A stretch of DNA of 39,827 bases, from the NCBI GenBank assembly GCA_964395315.1, contig CAYNBI010000022.1:1-39827 (forward strand), given 5' to 3'. Source of the stretch: CAVORB01 sp964395315. GTDB lineage: Bacteria > Pseudomonadota > Gammaproteobacteria > Chromatiales > Chromatiaceae. The notes beneath the pieces were generated by a model, which searched no databases, was not told the origin of the DNA, and saw only the letters and a program-made list of their open reading frames with translations. Position 1 is the first letter of the stretch. Each line of letters opens with the position of its first letter. Below are positions 1-8,043 of the stretch, in pieces. Position numbers and translations under genes: made by a program.

Positions 1-132
1 GCGGCTGTCGCAGCCCCGGAGTTGGCGCGGCCTGCCCGCTGCCGGGACCTCTAGCGAGGCGACTGCGACGGAAAGTACGAACTGGACGAGCCCCGGACAT
101 CCGGAGCGACGCAGACCGCGGCCTTGAGGCCG

Positions 133-468
133 CTATGGTCGTGAAGGCGGTGCATCGCCTCCCAGAGCGCGGATGCGGGTTTCGAGCGCCGCGATGCGGT
201 CGAGCAGATCCAGTGCCAGGGCCGCACCCTCCAGATTCACCCCAAGATCGCGCTGCAAATGCAGGGTGACGCGAGTACGTCGCAGGCTGCTTGAGGGGAA
301 GCGCCACTGGCGGCCGCGCTCGCCGACGGGCTCGATGATTCCCTGCTCCACCATGGCCTCGATGATCTCCACCTCGACCGCGCAGGAGCGGCACAAGTCC
401 GCTAGGGTAAAGGTCGTCCGCTCGTCGATCAGCTCGACAGCAGGCGCAGCTTGGTCTTGTCTGTCCAT
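133..468 (-). CDS. cbpM: CbpM-type chaperone modulator (MerR-like)
   Basis: A 111-residue protein that follows the CbpA-type J-protein gene. CbpM proteins bind the J-domain of CbpA and restrain its co-chaperone and DNA-binding activity. The N-terminal half looks like a MerR-type winged helix (LADLCRSCAVEVEIIEAMVEQGII, then a WRFPSSSLRRT stretch). The C-terminal half is a helix of the LEGAALALDLLDRIAALE kind, as in CbpM. I chose ATG at 468, 4 bp after the cbpA stop, with a GGGGGTA stretch upstream. A GTG at 495 would lengthen it by nine residues and overlap cbpA. Identity rests on both sequence pattern and operon position. Confidence 0.85.
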   Translation of the reverse strand: MDRQDQAAPAVELIDERTTFTLADLCRSCAVEVEIIEAMVEQGIIEPVGERGRQWRFPSSSLRRTRVTLHLQRDLGVNLEGAALALDLLDRIAALETRIRALGGDAPPSRP

Positions 469-472
469 GTGA

Positions 473-1429
473 TCAGGATACCCCCATTGATGCACGCGGG
501 TTGAACCCGAGCTGGACCTTCATTTCCTGGTACAGGTTCTTGGCCGCGTCGCTGTCCGCCGCAGGCAAGACAACCCGCAGTACCACATACAGGTCCCCCG
601 GCTCCTTGCCGGGCAACCCTCGGCCCTTGAGACGGAGCTTACGGCCTTGGTTGGAGTTGGCTGGAATCTTCAGATCGACGGCCCCCGTGGGCGTCGGCGC
701 TTGGACGGTCGCGCCGAGTGCGGCCTCCCACGGTGCGACGGGCAGGTCGAGATAGATATCCGGGCCATCGACGCGAAAGTACGGGTGATCACGGAATTCG
801 ACCTCGAGATAGAGGTCGCCCGACCCGCCTCCGCCGATGCCGGGGCCGCCCTGACCGGCCAGGCGTATCTGCTGTCCGGGACGAATGCCTTTCGGGATGC
901 GCACCTTCAGGGTGTGGTCGCGGGTGGTGACGCGCCCATCGTCCGTCAGCTCCGGCATCCGCAGGGTGATCGAATGCGTCGCGCCGGTGAAGCTGTCCTC
1001 CAGGTCGATCAGCACCTTGGCATGGTGATCCTCGCCGCGCACGCGGAAGGCCCGCCGACGCTCGCCGCCGCCCGCAGGCGCGAAGCCACCGCGTCCGAAC
1101 AACTCCTCGAAGAAGTCGCTGTAGCGGTCCGCACCACCGGCCGTGTAACCGCCGCCGCTGAACTCGAACCCGGCGTCCCAATCCGGCGGCGGGCGGAATT
1201 CCTGACCGGCTTGCCAGTTACGGCCAAGCTGATCATAGGCCGCGCGTTTCTCGGGATCCTTCAGGACCTCGTAGGCCTCGCCGACCTCCTTGAATCTTTC
1301 CTCCGCGTCGCCTTCCTTGCTTACGTCCGGGTGATACTTGCGGGCGAGCTTACGGTAGGCGCGCTTGATCTCGTCTTGTGTGGCGTCACGGGCAACGCCC
1401 ATGGTCTTGTAGTAGTCCTTAAACTCCAT
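473..1429 (-). CDS. cbpA: CbpA-type DnaJ co-chaperone
   Basis: A 318-residue class B J-protein, the usual CbpA length. It stimulates the ATPase of DnaK and binds curved DNA in E. coli. The J-domain covers about residues 5-70, with the HPD motif at 33-35 (KYHPDVS). A Gly/Phe-rich linker follows (about 75-125), then two C-terminal substrate-binding beta domains (about 135-305; LKVRIPKGIRPGQQIRLAGQG is characteristic). There is no Cys-rich zinc finger, which excludes DnaJ itself. The cbpM gene follows directly, so the two form an operon. Confidence 0.95.
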   Translation of the reverse strand: MEFKDYYKTMGVARDATQDEIKRAYRKLARKYHPDVSKEGDAEERFKEVGEAYEVLKDPEKRAAYDQLGRNWQAGQEFRPPPDWDAGFEFSGGGYTAGGADRYSDFFEELFGRGGFAPAGGGERRRAFRVRGEDHHAKVLIDLEDSFTGATHSITLRMPELTDDGRVTTRDHTLKVRIPKGIRPGQQIRLAGQGGPGIGGGGSGDLYLEVEFRDHPYFRVDGPDIYLDLPVAPWEAALGATVQAPTPTGAVDLKIPANSNQGRKLRLKGRGLPGKEPGDLYVVLRVVLPAADSDAAKNLYQEMKVQLGFNPRASMGVS

Positions 1430-1488
1430 CGATCCTCACCGTGCTATGGGGGTGGATCGGCGTTTGCCGGGATACGCTTGCGCACCCG

Positions 1489-1938
1489 TCAGACCAGCAG
1501 GTTATCGAACTCCTGGTCCTGAGCACGCAGCTGGGCCACAAGATAGCCGAGCATGTTTCGGTACACCACGGAGCTAACCTCGGGGCTCGCGGCGAGCAAG
1601 CTCCGCAGCGCATCATGACTGATGCGGAAAAGCAGCCCCGGGGCTTGCGAGGTCACGGTCGCGGCGGCGGGCAGACCGTCGAGCAGGGAGTACTCTCCGA
1701 GCAGGTCGCCGGGTCCCCGGTAGCCCAGCGTGACCGCGCCGAGACGGTCGGGCCGATCCGGCAGGCTGACCTTGAAACGACCCTTGAGCAGCAGGTACAT
1801 CTGGGCATTCTGTGCACCCTCCTCGATGATCACCTCATCCGCCTTGGCCGGCAGAATCTCGCCCGCCGCGTAGATGTCCTGTTTGACCTTGTCGGGAAGG
1901 CCCTCGAAAAGCCTGCTGCTTGCGAACGTGTCGTGCAT
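1489..1938 (-). CDS. stand-alone cyclic nucleotide-binding domain protein
   Basis: A 149-residue protein consisting of one cNMP-binding (CRP/FNR sensor-type) domain. The beta-roll pattern is clear: a VIIEEGAQNAQMYLLLKGRFKVS stretch, then GDLLGEYSLLDGLPAAATVTS, which resembles the phosphate-binding cassette. The C-terminal helix ends at residue 149. No helix-turn-helix follows, so this is not a transcription factor; it could be an allosteric partner or effector. ATG at 1938 has GAGGGC upstream; the open frame extends 23 codons further without a good site. Ligand and partner cannot be told from the sequence. Confidence 0.8.
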   Translation of the reverse strand: MHDTFASSRLFEGLPDKVKQDIYAAGEILPAKADEVIIEEGAQNAQMYLLLKGRFKVSLPDRPDRLGAVTLGYRGPGDLLGEYSLLDGLPAAATVTSQAPGLLFRISHDALRSLLAASPEVSSVVYRNMLGYLVAQLRAQDQEFDNLLV

Positions 1939-2145
1939 GATGTGCCCTCGATCCCTACGCAATGGTTCGTTATTCGGGCTGCCTGGCAGCTTGTGAGTCC
2001 GAATCATAACACCCGCAAACGCACCTACGCCGTCCTTGCCCCAGAAGGGTATCCATGCCGCCCCTCCAGGTTGTGGTAGGGCTCTCGCCTTGTAGCTCCG
2101 TCGCGAAGCTCGAGCCGGCGCTTCGGCTGGCGGGCCGGGTCATGG

Positions 2146-2940
2146 TCAATCCAGCAACCCGCGCACCCACGGGTAGAGGAGAATGGCGCCGGTGGTCGCC
2201 GCCGTGCCGAGGAACATGAGGCGCAGGAAGCGGTTGCCCTTCTTGATGCCGAAGCTGGCACCGAGGTAGCTCCCGAGCAGGGCGCCGAGAATCAGTCCCG
2301 GGGCCAGCGGCCAGATGACATGGCCCATGACCACGTGGGCGATGGCGCCCACTCCGTTCCAGAAGATGCCGTTGGCGGACAGGGTCATCGCCGTTGCGTG
2401 CAGCTGGTCGTAGCGCAGCAGCCAGAGGTAGATAAAGGTCGTGAACACGCCGCTGCCAGCCGATATCCAGCCGGAATAGAAGGCCGCGGGAATCATCAAT
2501 AGGGCGCCGACGACCAGGAGCCTCGGCGACAGCCGCTCCGGCTCGAACACCCCCGGCGCGGCCTTCCTGATCAACGAGATCAGCACCATCGCGATGATGA
2601 CCCCACCGATCAGGGGCTTCATGATCTCGCCGGGCACGGCCGCGGCGAAGCGGGTGCCGAGCACGACGAACGGCAAGCCGACGAGGGCTGTCCACCAGAA
2701 GACGCGCCAGTCGATCAGACGCTCGCGCACGTAACGCAGGGTCGAGCCGATGCCGATGAAGCCGACCGCGAGCTTGTGGCTCGCCAGGGCGTTGATGAAG
2801 GGCAGCCCGGTAAACAGCAGCACCGGCAGCAGAATCAGCCCGGCGCCGCCGCCGGACAGGCTGGAGAAGAAACAGGCGGCGAAGCTGGCCGCGAAGGTCA
2901 GCAGAACGAGCGACAGGTTGATGTCCTGCAGGGCGTCCAA
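2146..2940 (-). CDS. TauE/SafE family sulfite-exporter-like permease
   Basis: A 264-residue polytopic membrane protein. It has about eight hydrophobic segments in two repeats, each opening with a Gly-rich loop (FFSSLSGGGAGLILLP near residue 30 and FYSGWISAGSGVFTTF near 155). This is the TauE/SafE (DUF81) pattern. Family members export sulfite, sulfoacetate or other small anions across the inner membrane. The substrate is not evident. In a sulfur-oxidising denitrifier sulfite would be reasonable, but that is inference. The gene is isolated on the minus strand; about 200 bp separate it from the cNMP-domain gene. Confidence 0.85.
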   Translation of the reverse strand: MDALQDINLSLVLLTFAASFAACFFSSLSGGGAGLILLPVLLFTGLPFINALASHKLAVGFIGIGSTLRYVRERLIDWRVFWWTALVGLPFVVLGTRFAAAVPGEIMKPLIGGVIIAMVLISLIRKAAPGVFEPERLSPRLLVVGALLMIPAAFYSGWISAGSGVFTTFIYLWLLRYDQLHATAMTLSANGIFWNGVGAIAHVVMGHVIWPLAPGLILGALLGSYLGASFGIKKGNRFLRLMFLGTAATTGAILLYPWVRGLLD

Positions 2941-3021
2941 GGCGGAACACTCAACCCGTCCGCAGGCCGCCGGTCGCCCGGTGAACCATCGGGCATCCTG
3001 CCGCGCCGCGGATGGCGCTGG

Positions 3022-3417
3022 TCACCAGCAGGGCGCGGCGATGCTGGACATCAGGCCAGCGGCGTCCCAGGGACTGGGAAAAGGCATGCCGCCCCAAGGA
3101 CCTCCAGCCTTTACGCGGATGACGTACTCGGCCCACTGTAGCGGACGCGGAAGGTAGCCCACCCGCGCCGCAATGGCGTGCAGTTCGTGGACGAAGGCGA
3201 TGTCGCAAGGAGTACTGTCCCCGGACCCCGCGATGCAGAAGTCGTGGCGCATACAGGCCGCGTCGAACTCATCCACGGGCGACGGCGCGCCCGCGTTCGG
3301 ATAACCGACGCCACACCAGTTGCCGTAGATCGGCATGCACTTGAAAGCGGCGGCCGTGGTGGCGGCTGCCGCAAGCAGCAACCCCAACAGGCACGTGACA
3401 AGGCGGGGGTGCGTCAT
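3022..3417 (-). CDS. secreted phospholipase A2-like protein
   Basis: A 131-residue protein with an N-terminal signal peptide (hydrophobic 7-24, cleavage near TAAA-F). The mature part resembles the phospholipase A2 core. A YGNWCGVGYP segment at 31-40 resembles the calcium loop. DAACMRHDFC at 52-61 gives the catalytic His58-Asp59 pair with flanking cysteines. CDIAF at 71-75 could supply the second Asp. Cys27, 35, 55, 61 and 71 could form disulfides. PLA2 enzymes hydrolyse the sn-2 ester of phospholipids; activity here is inferred from motifs only. ATG at 3417 starts the signal peptide directly; the longer frame upstream looks non-coding. Confidence 0.75.
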   Translation of the reverse strand: MTHPRLVTCLLGLLLAAAATTAAAFKCMPIYGNWCGVGYPNAGAPSPVDEFDAACMRHDFCIAGSGDSTPCDIAFVHELHAIAARVGYLPRPLQWAEYVIRVKAGGPWGGMPFPSPWDAAGLMSSIAAPCW

Positions 3418-3572
3418 GGTGTATTCTCCTTGCTGTACGCCAGTGGCGGATATCCTAGCCAAACCCGCAAGCCGCTGGAATTCCCGCCCCCCGGATGTTG
3501 CCGCGGACGGACCAGCAGGGGCGAGTGGCGTGCGCCGCACGAGCACGCCGGTCCTGCATCGCACGCGCGGGC

Positions 3573-3586
3573 TTGACGCCGGTCAA
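3573..3586. promoter_or_regulatory. FNR/DNR-type box upstream of the diheme cytochrome
   Basis: The 14-bp perfect palindrome TTGACGCCGGTCAA (TTGAC-N4-GTCAA) fits the FNR/ANR/DNR family site. Its centre is about 101 bp before the cytochrome ATG at 3681. A site at -41.5 would place the start of transcription near 3621, with a TGTAGT -10-like hexamer at 3610-3615. The same palindrome class precedes nirS. Confidence 0.7.
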
Positions 3587-3680
3587 AGCCAGGGTCGCAC
3601 CATTGTTGCTGTAGTACAGGGCCAAGACAAACCGTCCTGAACCGCACGTTCATAGACGCCACGCCATCCGCCGAGCGCCG

Positions 3681-4376
3681 ATGTTCAAAACCGAGATCTC
3701 CCTGACCCTGTGCACGCTCATCGTCCTCACGGCCAGCGCCGGAGCTGAGACCACCGACCCCTTCGCCGACGCGGACCTCCGCAACGGAGAGGACATCAAC
3801 GAGGTCTGCGCCGGCTGTCACGGCGAGTTCGGCGAGGGCGGCAAGGAGGGGGAGTATCCACGCCTCGCAGGTCTGCCCGCCTCCTTCATCGCCAAGCAGC
3901 TCATGCTTTTCAGGGACAGAGACCGCAAGAACCTCGCCATGGTCGAGTACGTGGACCATCGCCAGATGCCCGACCCGGACATCATCGACGTCTCGGCCTA
4001 TCTCGCCGCTATCGAGCTGCCGAGCAAGCTTCCACCTGTGGACGAGTCCGCGCCGGGCTTCAACGCCTACGAGCGCCTCCTGGCAACCAAACGCATCGTC
4101 CAGATTCCGCGCGCGGAGGGAAACGTGGAGGCCGGCAGGAAACTCTACAAGCGCGAATGCGGCTCTTGTCACGGTCCGGATGGCTGGGGTGATGAAGCGG
4201 ACGGCGTCCCGATGCTCGCGGGACAGTACACCAGCTATCTATGGCGGCAGGTGGACAAGTATATCGAAAGGCTTCGCATCCACGACGAGTCGGCGCCGGA
4301 TGAAGACCTGCTAAGCGAGTTCACCCAGGACGAGCTGCGCGACATCTTTGCCTATCTTTCGACGGCGGACGATTAG
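3681..4376 (+). CDS. periplasmic diheme cytochrome c (c4-like)
   Basis: A 231-residue protein with a signal peptide (residues 1-22, cleavage near ASAGA-E) and two cytochrome c domains. Heme-binding motifs are CAGCH at 43-47 and CGSCH at 160-164; likely Met ligands are in the MPDPD (96-100) and VPML segments. The two-domain layout resembles cytochrome c4 and related electron donors. The FNR-type box upstream and the nir operon 700 bp further on suggest it carries electrons to NirS or another anaerobic terminal reductase; that is inference. It is transcribed alone. Confidence 0.88.
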   Translation: MFKTEISLTLCTLIVLTASAGAETTDPFADADLRNGEDINEVCAGCHGEFGEGGKEGEYPRLAGLPASFIAKQLMLFRDRDRKNLAMVEYVDHRQMPDPDIIDVSAYLAAIELPSKLPPVDESAPGFNAYERLLATKRIVQIPRAEGNVEAGRKLYKRECGSCHGPDGWGDEADGVPMLAGQYTSYLWRQVDKYIERLRIHDESAPDEDLLSEFTQDELRDIFAYLSTADD

Positions 4377-4480
4377 GAAAGATCGCCCCCCACGAACAGA
4401 CGGCCGGACCAATGGCATCGGGAAACGAGCGAACCCGAAGGCCGGCTGTGCATGGCCGCTCGTCACGCGAGCCGGCAGCC

Positions 4481-4921
4481 CTACCTGCCGGCGGCGCTGA
4501 GAACGCTCGTTCTCAAGCTCTGCTTGTGCCGGCGAAGTAAATCCAGGGTGTCGTTGACGTAAGCGTCGGATGTGATATCACCATTGATGTAGCGCTTCAT
4601 CAGATCCAGCCATCGGCCGTGGATCTCGCAGGTTTCCCCGCGGTCGCGCCGCTCCAACGGACAGTCCGCACAGCTGCTCAGCAACGCCTCATCCGTCACC
4701 ACCTGCCGGAGCCACTTCCGGCGATACTCCTCGGCGTTGCGCGTGACCCACTCCAGGGCACGCTGCTGCCTCTGATCCGGCGGATAGCTCTCGACGTAGG
4801 CACGGATCTGGTCGCACTGACGCCGCAGGAAGTCCTCTTCGGAGACCTTCATGTCGTTGCAGCAGCCCGCGAAGCGCGCGATCAGCGCTAGCATCGGGTC
4901 ATCGATAGAGAAAGCGGTCAT
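4481..4921 (-). CDS. conserved-looking hypothetical protein with CxxC-x9-CxxH motif, divergent from nirS
   Basis: A soluble 146-residue protein of unknown function. No signal peptide or membrane segment is seen. It is mostly helical, with an early CC pair (CCNDMK, about 20-21) and a later cluster CADC-x9-CEIH that could bind zinc or an iron-sulfur cluster. ATG at 4921 follows an AAAAGGG stretch; the open frame runs 21 codons further without a better site. It is transcribed away from nirS and shares the intergenic region holding the FNR-type box, so co-regulation with denitrification is possible. I do not recognise the family. Confidence 0.7.
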   Translation of the reverse strand: MTAFSIDDPMLALIARFAGCCNDMKVSEEDFLRRQCDQIRAYVESYPPDQRQQRALEWVTRNAEEYRRKWLRQVVTDEALLSSCADCPLERRDRGETCEIHGRWLDLMKRYINGDITSDAYVNDTLDLLRRHKQSLRTSVLSAAGR

Positions 4922-4997
4922 CGCAGGACCCTTTTCTCGCCTAATATTTGATCGAGGGTAGCCCGCTCTGCCGCATCGGTCCATCGCGAAATCCGGT

Positions 4998-5011
4998 TTG
5001 ACCTACGTCAA
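4998..5011. promoter_or_regulatory. FNR/DNR-type box of the nirS promoter
   Basis: TTGACCTACGTCAA is a perfect TTGAC-N4-GTCAA palindrome centred at 5004.5, 94 bp before the nirS ATG. A class II site at -41.5 predicts transcription from about 5046 with a -10-like TTAGTT at 5034-5039. Sites of this family (DNR, NNR, FNR) are established activator sites for nirS in denitrifiers. Confidence 0.8.
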
Positions 5012-5098
5012 AGCTGGGTTGGCGGTGGATTTCTTAGTTTGGTCGTGCCGCGACCAGACCTTCTCTCGCCGACCCTCACCCCAGGTAGGAGGACCCGT

Positions 5099-6838
5099 AT
5101 GAATCGATTCGACCCCAAACGCGCCGGCCGATTGCTGGTGCTGTGTAGCCTCGCGCTGGCTGTCGGCGTGCTCCAGGCCGAGGCGCCCAAGAGCGAGCAC
5201 GCAGGAGTCAAGAAGGAAGGCATGGCCTACGAGGGCGCACCCAGCGCCGTCCCCCCGGGTGCGACCAAGGACCTGATCGGCGGTGAAGGACCCGAGATGA
5301 CCACCGCGGAGTTCGACCAGGCCAAGAAGATCTTCTTCCAGCGCTGCGCGGGTTGTCACGGCGTGCTGCGCAAGGGGGCGACCGGCAAGCCCCTGACCAC
5401 CGACCTGACGCGCCAGCTCGGCACACCTTACCTCTCCGCCATGATCACCTACGGCTCGCCCGCCGGCATGCCCAACTGGGGCACCTCCGGCGATCTCACC
5501 GAGGCGGAAATCGACCTCATGGCCCGCTACCTGCAGCACGAGCCGCCCCTGCCTCCTGAATTCGGCATGGCGGAGATGAAGGAGACCTGGAAGGTCATCG
5601 TGCCGCCCGAGCAGCGGCCGACCAAGCAGATGAACGATCTCAACCTGGACAACCTGTTCTCGGTGACGCTGCGCGACGCCGGGCAGATCGCCCTCATCGA
5701 CGGGGACAGCAAAGAGATCGTCGCCGTCATACCCACAGGCTACGCGGTGCACATCTCGCGCCTGTCCGCCTCCGGACGCTATCTGTACGTCATCGGCCGC
5801 GACGCTAGGCTGAACCTGATCGACCTGTGGATGGAGACCCCCGCAACCGTAGCTGAGATGAAGGTGGGTCTGGAGGCGCGCTCGGTGGAGACCTCCAAGT
5901 TCAAGGGCTCGGAGGACAAGCTCGCCATCGCCGGCACCTACTGGCCGCCCCAGTACGTGATCATGGACGGCGACACCCTGGAGCCGCTCAAGATCGTCTC
6001 GACCCGCGGCATGACCGTCGACACCCAGGAGTATCATCCCGAGCCCCGCGTCGCCGCCATCGTCGCCTCGCACCAGCACCCCGAGTTCATCGTCAACGTC
6101 AAGGAAACGGGCAAGATCCTGCTGGTCAACTACGAAGACCTGGACAATCTGAAGGTCACCGAGATCGCCGCCGCTCCCTTCCTGCACGACGGGGGCTGGG
6201 ACGCGACCCAGCGCTACTTCCTGACCGCCGCCAACAAGTCCAACAAGGTCGCCGTGGTGGATTCGAAGGATCAGAAGCTCGCCGCCCTGATCGAGGTCGG
6301 GGCGATCCCCCACCCGGGCCGCGGCGCGAACTTCGTCGATCCTGAGCACGGCCCGGTGTGGGCCACCAGTCATCTGGGCGATGCATCCGTGGTCCTGATC
6401 GGCACCGACCCGGAAGGTCATCCCGACAAGGCGTGGAAGGTGGTACGCAAGCTGGAGGGTCAGGGCGGCGGCTCGCTCTTCATCAAGACCCATCCGAACT
6501 CAAAGAACCTCTACGTTGACACGGCCCTGAACTCGGTCGAGAGCTTGAGCCAGACCATCGCCGTCTTCGACATCGACAATCTGGACGCCAAGTACAAGGT
6601 GCTCCCGATCGCTGAATGGGCGGACCTGGGCGAGGGTCCCAAGCGCGTGGTGCAGCCGGAGTACAACAAGGCCGGCGACGAGGTCTGGTTCTCGGTCTGG
6701 AACGCCAAGGACAAGACGTCCGCCATCGTGATCGTGGACGACAAGACCCTGGAGCCGAAGCACATCATCAAGGACGACCGGCTGGTCACGCCGACCGGCA
6801 AGTTCAACGTCTACAACACGGTACATGACGTGTACTGA
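5099..6838 (+). CDS. nirS: cytochrome cd1 nitrite reductase (NO-forming)
   Basis: A 579-residue periplasmic enzyme that reduces nitrite to nitric oxide in denitrification. A signal peptide (about 1-27) is followed by a cytochrome c domain with CAGCH at 83-87. The eight-bladed d1-heme propeller begins near residue 175 (TKQMNDLNLDNLFSV). The two expected active-site histidines are visible in ASHQHPEFIVNVKETG and PFLHDGGWD. The C-terminus (TPTGKFNVYNTVHDVY) is typical of NirS. ATG at 5099 has TAGGAGG 8 bp upstream. It is the first gene of the nir operon, under the FNR-type box at 4998. Confidence 0.98.
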   Translation: MNRFDPKRAGRLLVLCSLALAVGVLQAEAPKSEHAGVKKEGMAYEGAPSAVPPGATKDLIGGEGPEMTTAEFDQAKKIFFQRCAGCHGVLRKGATGKPLTTDLTRQLGTPYLSAMITYGSPAGMPNWGTSGDLTEAEIDLMARYLQHEPPLPPEFGMAEMKETWKVIVPPEQRPTKQMNDLNLDNLFSVTLRDAGQIALIDGDSKEIVAVIPTGYAVHISRLSASGRYLYVIGRDARLNLIDLWMETPATVAEMKVGLEARSVETSKFKGSEDKLAIAGTYWPPQYVIMDGDTLEPLKIVSTRGMTVDTQEYHPEPRVAAIVASHQHPEFIVNVKETGKILLVNYEDLDNLKVTEIAAAPFLHDGGWDATQRYFLTAANKSNKVAVVDSKDQKLAALIEVGAIPHPGRGANFVDPEHGPVWATSHLGDASVVLIGTDPEGHPDKAWKVVRKLEGQGGGSLFIKTHPNSKNLYVDTALNSVESLSQTIAVFDIDNLDAKYKVLPIAEWADLGEGPKRVVQPEYNKAGDEVWFSVWNAKDKTSAIVIVDDKTLEPKHIIKDDRLVTPTGKFNVYNTVHDVY

Positions 6839-6905
6839 TCGGGAACGACGGCCGCGGGCGTCTGCGCGCCCGCGGTCTCGGCCGACCGCACGCGAGGACA
6901 ACGCC

Positions 6906-7700
6906 ATGTCGAGCCAAGGGGTCGTCTATCTTGTCGGCGCGGGTCCCGGCCACCCGGGGCTGCTGACCGTCAAGGCACTGCGCCTGATCGAGCAGGCCGA
7001 CGTGGTCGTGTACGACCGGCTGGTGTCGGAAGAGATCCTGGCGCTCATCCCCGCCGGCGTCACCCGCATCGCCGTGGGCAAGGCGCCTGGCCATCATTGC
7101 GTACCCCAGACCCAGATCAACGAGCTGCTTGTGAGCGTCGCGGTCAAGGGCCGCCAAGTGGTTCGCCTCAAGGGCGGCGATCCATTCATCTTCGGCCGCG
7201 GCAGCGAGGAGGCCCTGTGCCTGCGGCGCCACGGCATCCCCTTCGAGGTCGTCCCCGGCATCACCGCCGCCGCGGCGGCCAGCGCCTACGCCGGCATCCC
7301 CCTCACCCACCGGGGCATGAGCCGTACGGTGCATCTCGTCACCGGCCACCTGCGCGAGCACGAGCCGCTCGATCTCCCGTGGGATAGCCTCGCCGCCGGC
7401 GACTCGACTCTGGCGGTCTACATGGGACTCGCCAACCTGGAGCTCATCCGCGAGCGCCTCGTCGCCGCCGGATTGGACCCGGAGACACCCGCGGCCGCGA
7501 TCCAAGCTGGTTCGAGATGCGATCAGAGGCGAGTGCTGGCGACGCTCGCGACCCTGCCCGGTGCGGTGGAGGCCGCCGGGCTCCAGGCGCCGGTCCTGCT
7601 GGTGATCGGGCGCGTGGTCGCGCTGGCCGCCGATCTCGATTGGTTCCAGCCCCGACACCCGGACGCAGAATATGATCAGTTTCTTTCGCTTCGCGGCTAG
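6906..7700 (+). CDS. nirE: uroporphyrinogen-III C-methyltransferase (heme d1 pathway)
   Basis: A 264-residue SAM-dependent methyltransferase that turns uroporphyrinogen III into precorrin-2, the entry point to siroheme and then heme d1. The family motifs are clear: VYLVGAGPGHPGLLT at the N-terminus, VVRLKGGDPFIFGRG near residue 90, and VVPGITAAAAASAYAGIPLTHR near 115-136. It is a single-domain CobA/NirE form without the CysG dehydrogenase half. The ATG at 6906 lies 67 bp after nirS behind GCGAGGA. It overlaps nirC by 29 bp. Position inside nir favours the name nirE over cobA. Confidence 0.93.
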   Translation: MSSQGVVYLVGAGPGHPGLLTVKALRLIEQADVVVYDRLVSEEILALIPAGVTRIAVGKAPGHHCVPQTQINELLVSVAVKGRQVVRLKGGDPFIFGRGSEEALCLRRHGIPFEVVPGITAAAAASAYAGIPLTHRGMSRTVHLVTGHLREHEPLDLPWDSLAAGDSTLAVYMGLANLELIRERLVAAGLDPETPAAAIQAGSRCDQRRVLATLATLPGAVEAAGLQAPVLLVIGRVVALAADLDWFQPRHPDAEYDQFLSLRG

Positions 7701-8043
7701 ACTAGCCGCGCTTCTGGCCTCGGGTCTTGCCGTGCTGTCCATAGCAAGCCTGGTGGCGCTCGCCGCAGCCCCGGCCTACGCCTCTGCCACGCCAACTGTG
7801 GACCGCCAGGCGGAGCTCAGAAACCTGCTCATTCAGGACTGCGGCTCCTGCCACGGCCTCACCCTCCGGGGCGGGCTCGGCCCGCCCCTCGATGCCACCA
7901 CGCTCGCGGGCAAGCCATCAGCCTATCTCGCGGCCATCATCCTCTACGGTCGCCCAGGCACCGCCATGCCGCCCTGGCGACCCTTTCTCACGGACGGCGA
8001 GGCCGCCTGGCTCGCGGACCTGCTCAAGCAGCCAGCGCCATGA
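7672..8043 (+). CDS. nirC: NirC-type periplasmic cytochrome c
   Basis: A 123-residue small monoheme cytochrome. A long hydrophobic signal (about 5-36, cleavage near AYASA) is followed by one CGSCH motif at 57-61 and a likely axial Met in TAMPPW. NirC proteins have been proposed to donate electrons to NirS or to take part in heme d1 maturation with NirF and NirN. The start lies inside the end of nirE and has no clear ribosome-binding site, so translation is probably coupled. Its stop overlaps the nirF start (ATGA). Confidence 0.85.
   Translation: MISFFRFAARLAALLASGLAVLSIASLVALAAAPAYASATPTVDRQAELRNLLIQDCGSCHGLTLRGGLGPPLDATTLAGKPSAYLAAIILYGRPGTAMPPWRPFLTDGEAAWLADLLKQPAP

Noticed and set aside
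2113..2128. AGCCG-N6-CGGCT hairpin after the TauE/SafE gene
   Set aside because: The 5-bp stem has no T-run and is expected often in GC-rich DNA.
5003..6493. A 496-codon antisense frame across nirS
   Set aside because: nirS is unmistakable on the other strand, and long antisense frames are expected in very GC-rich DNA.
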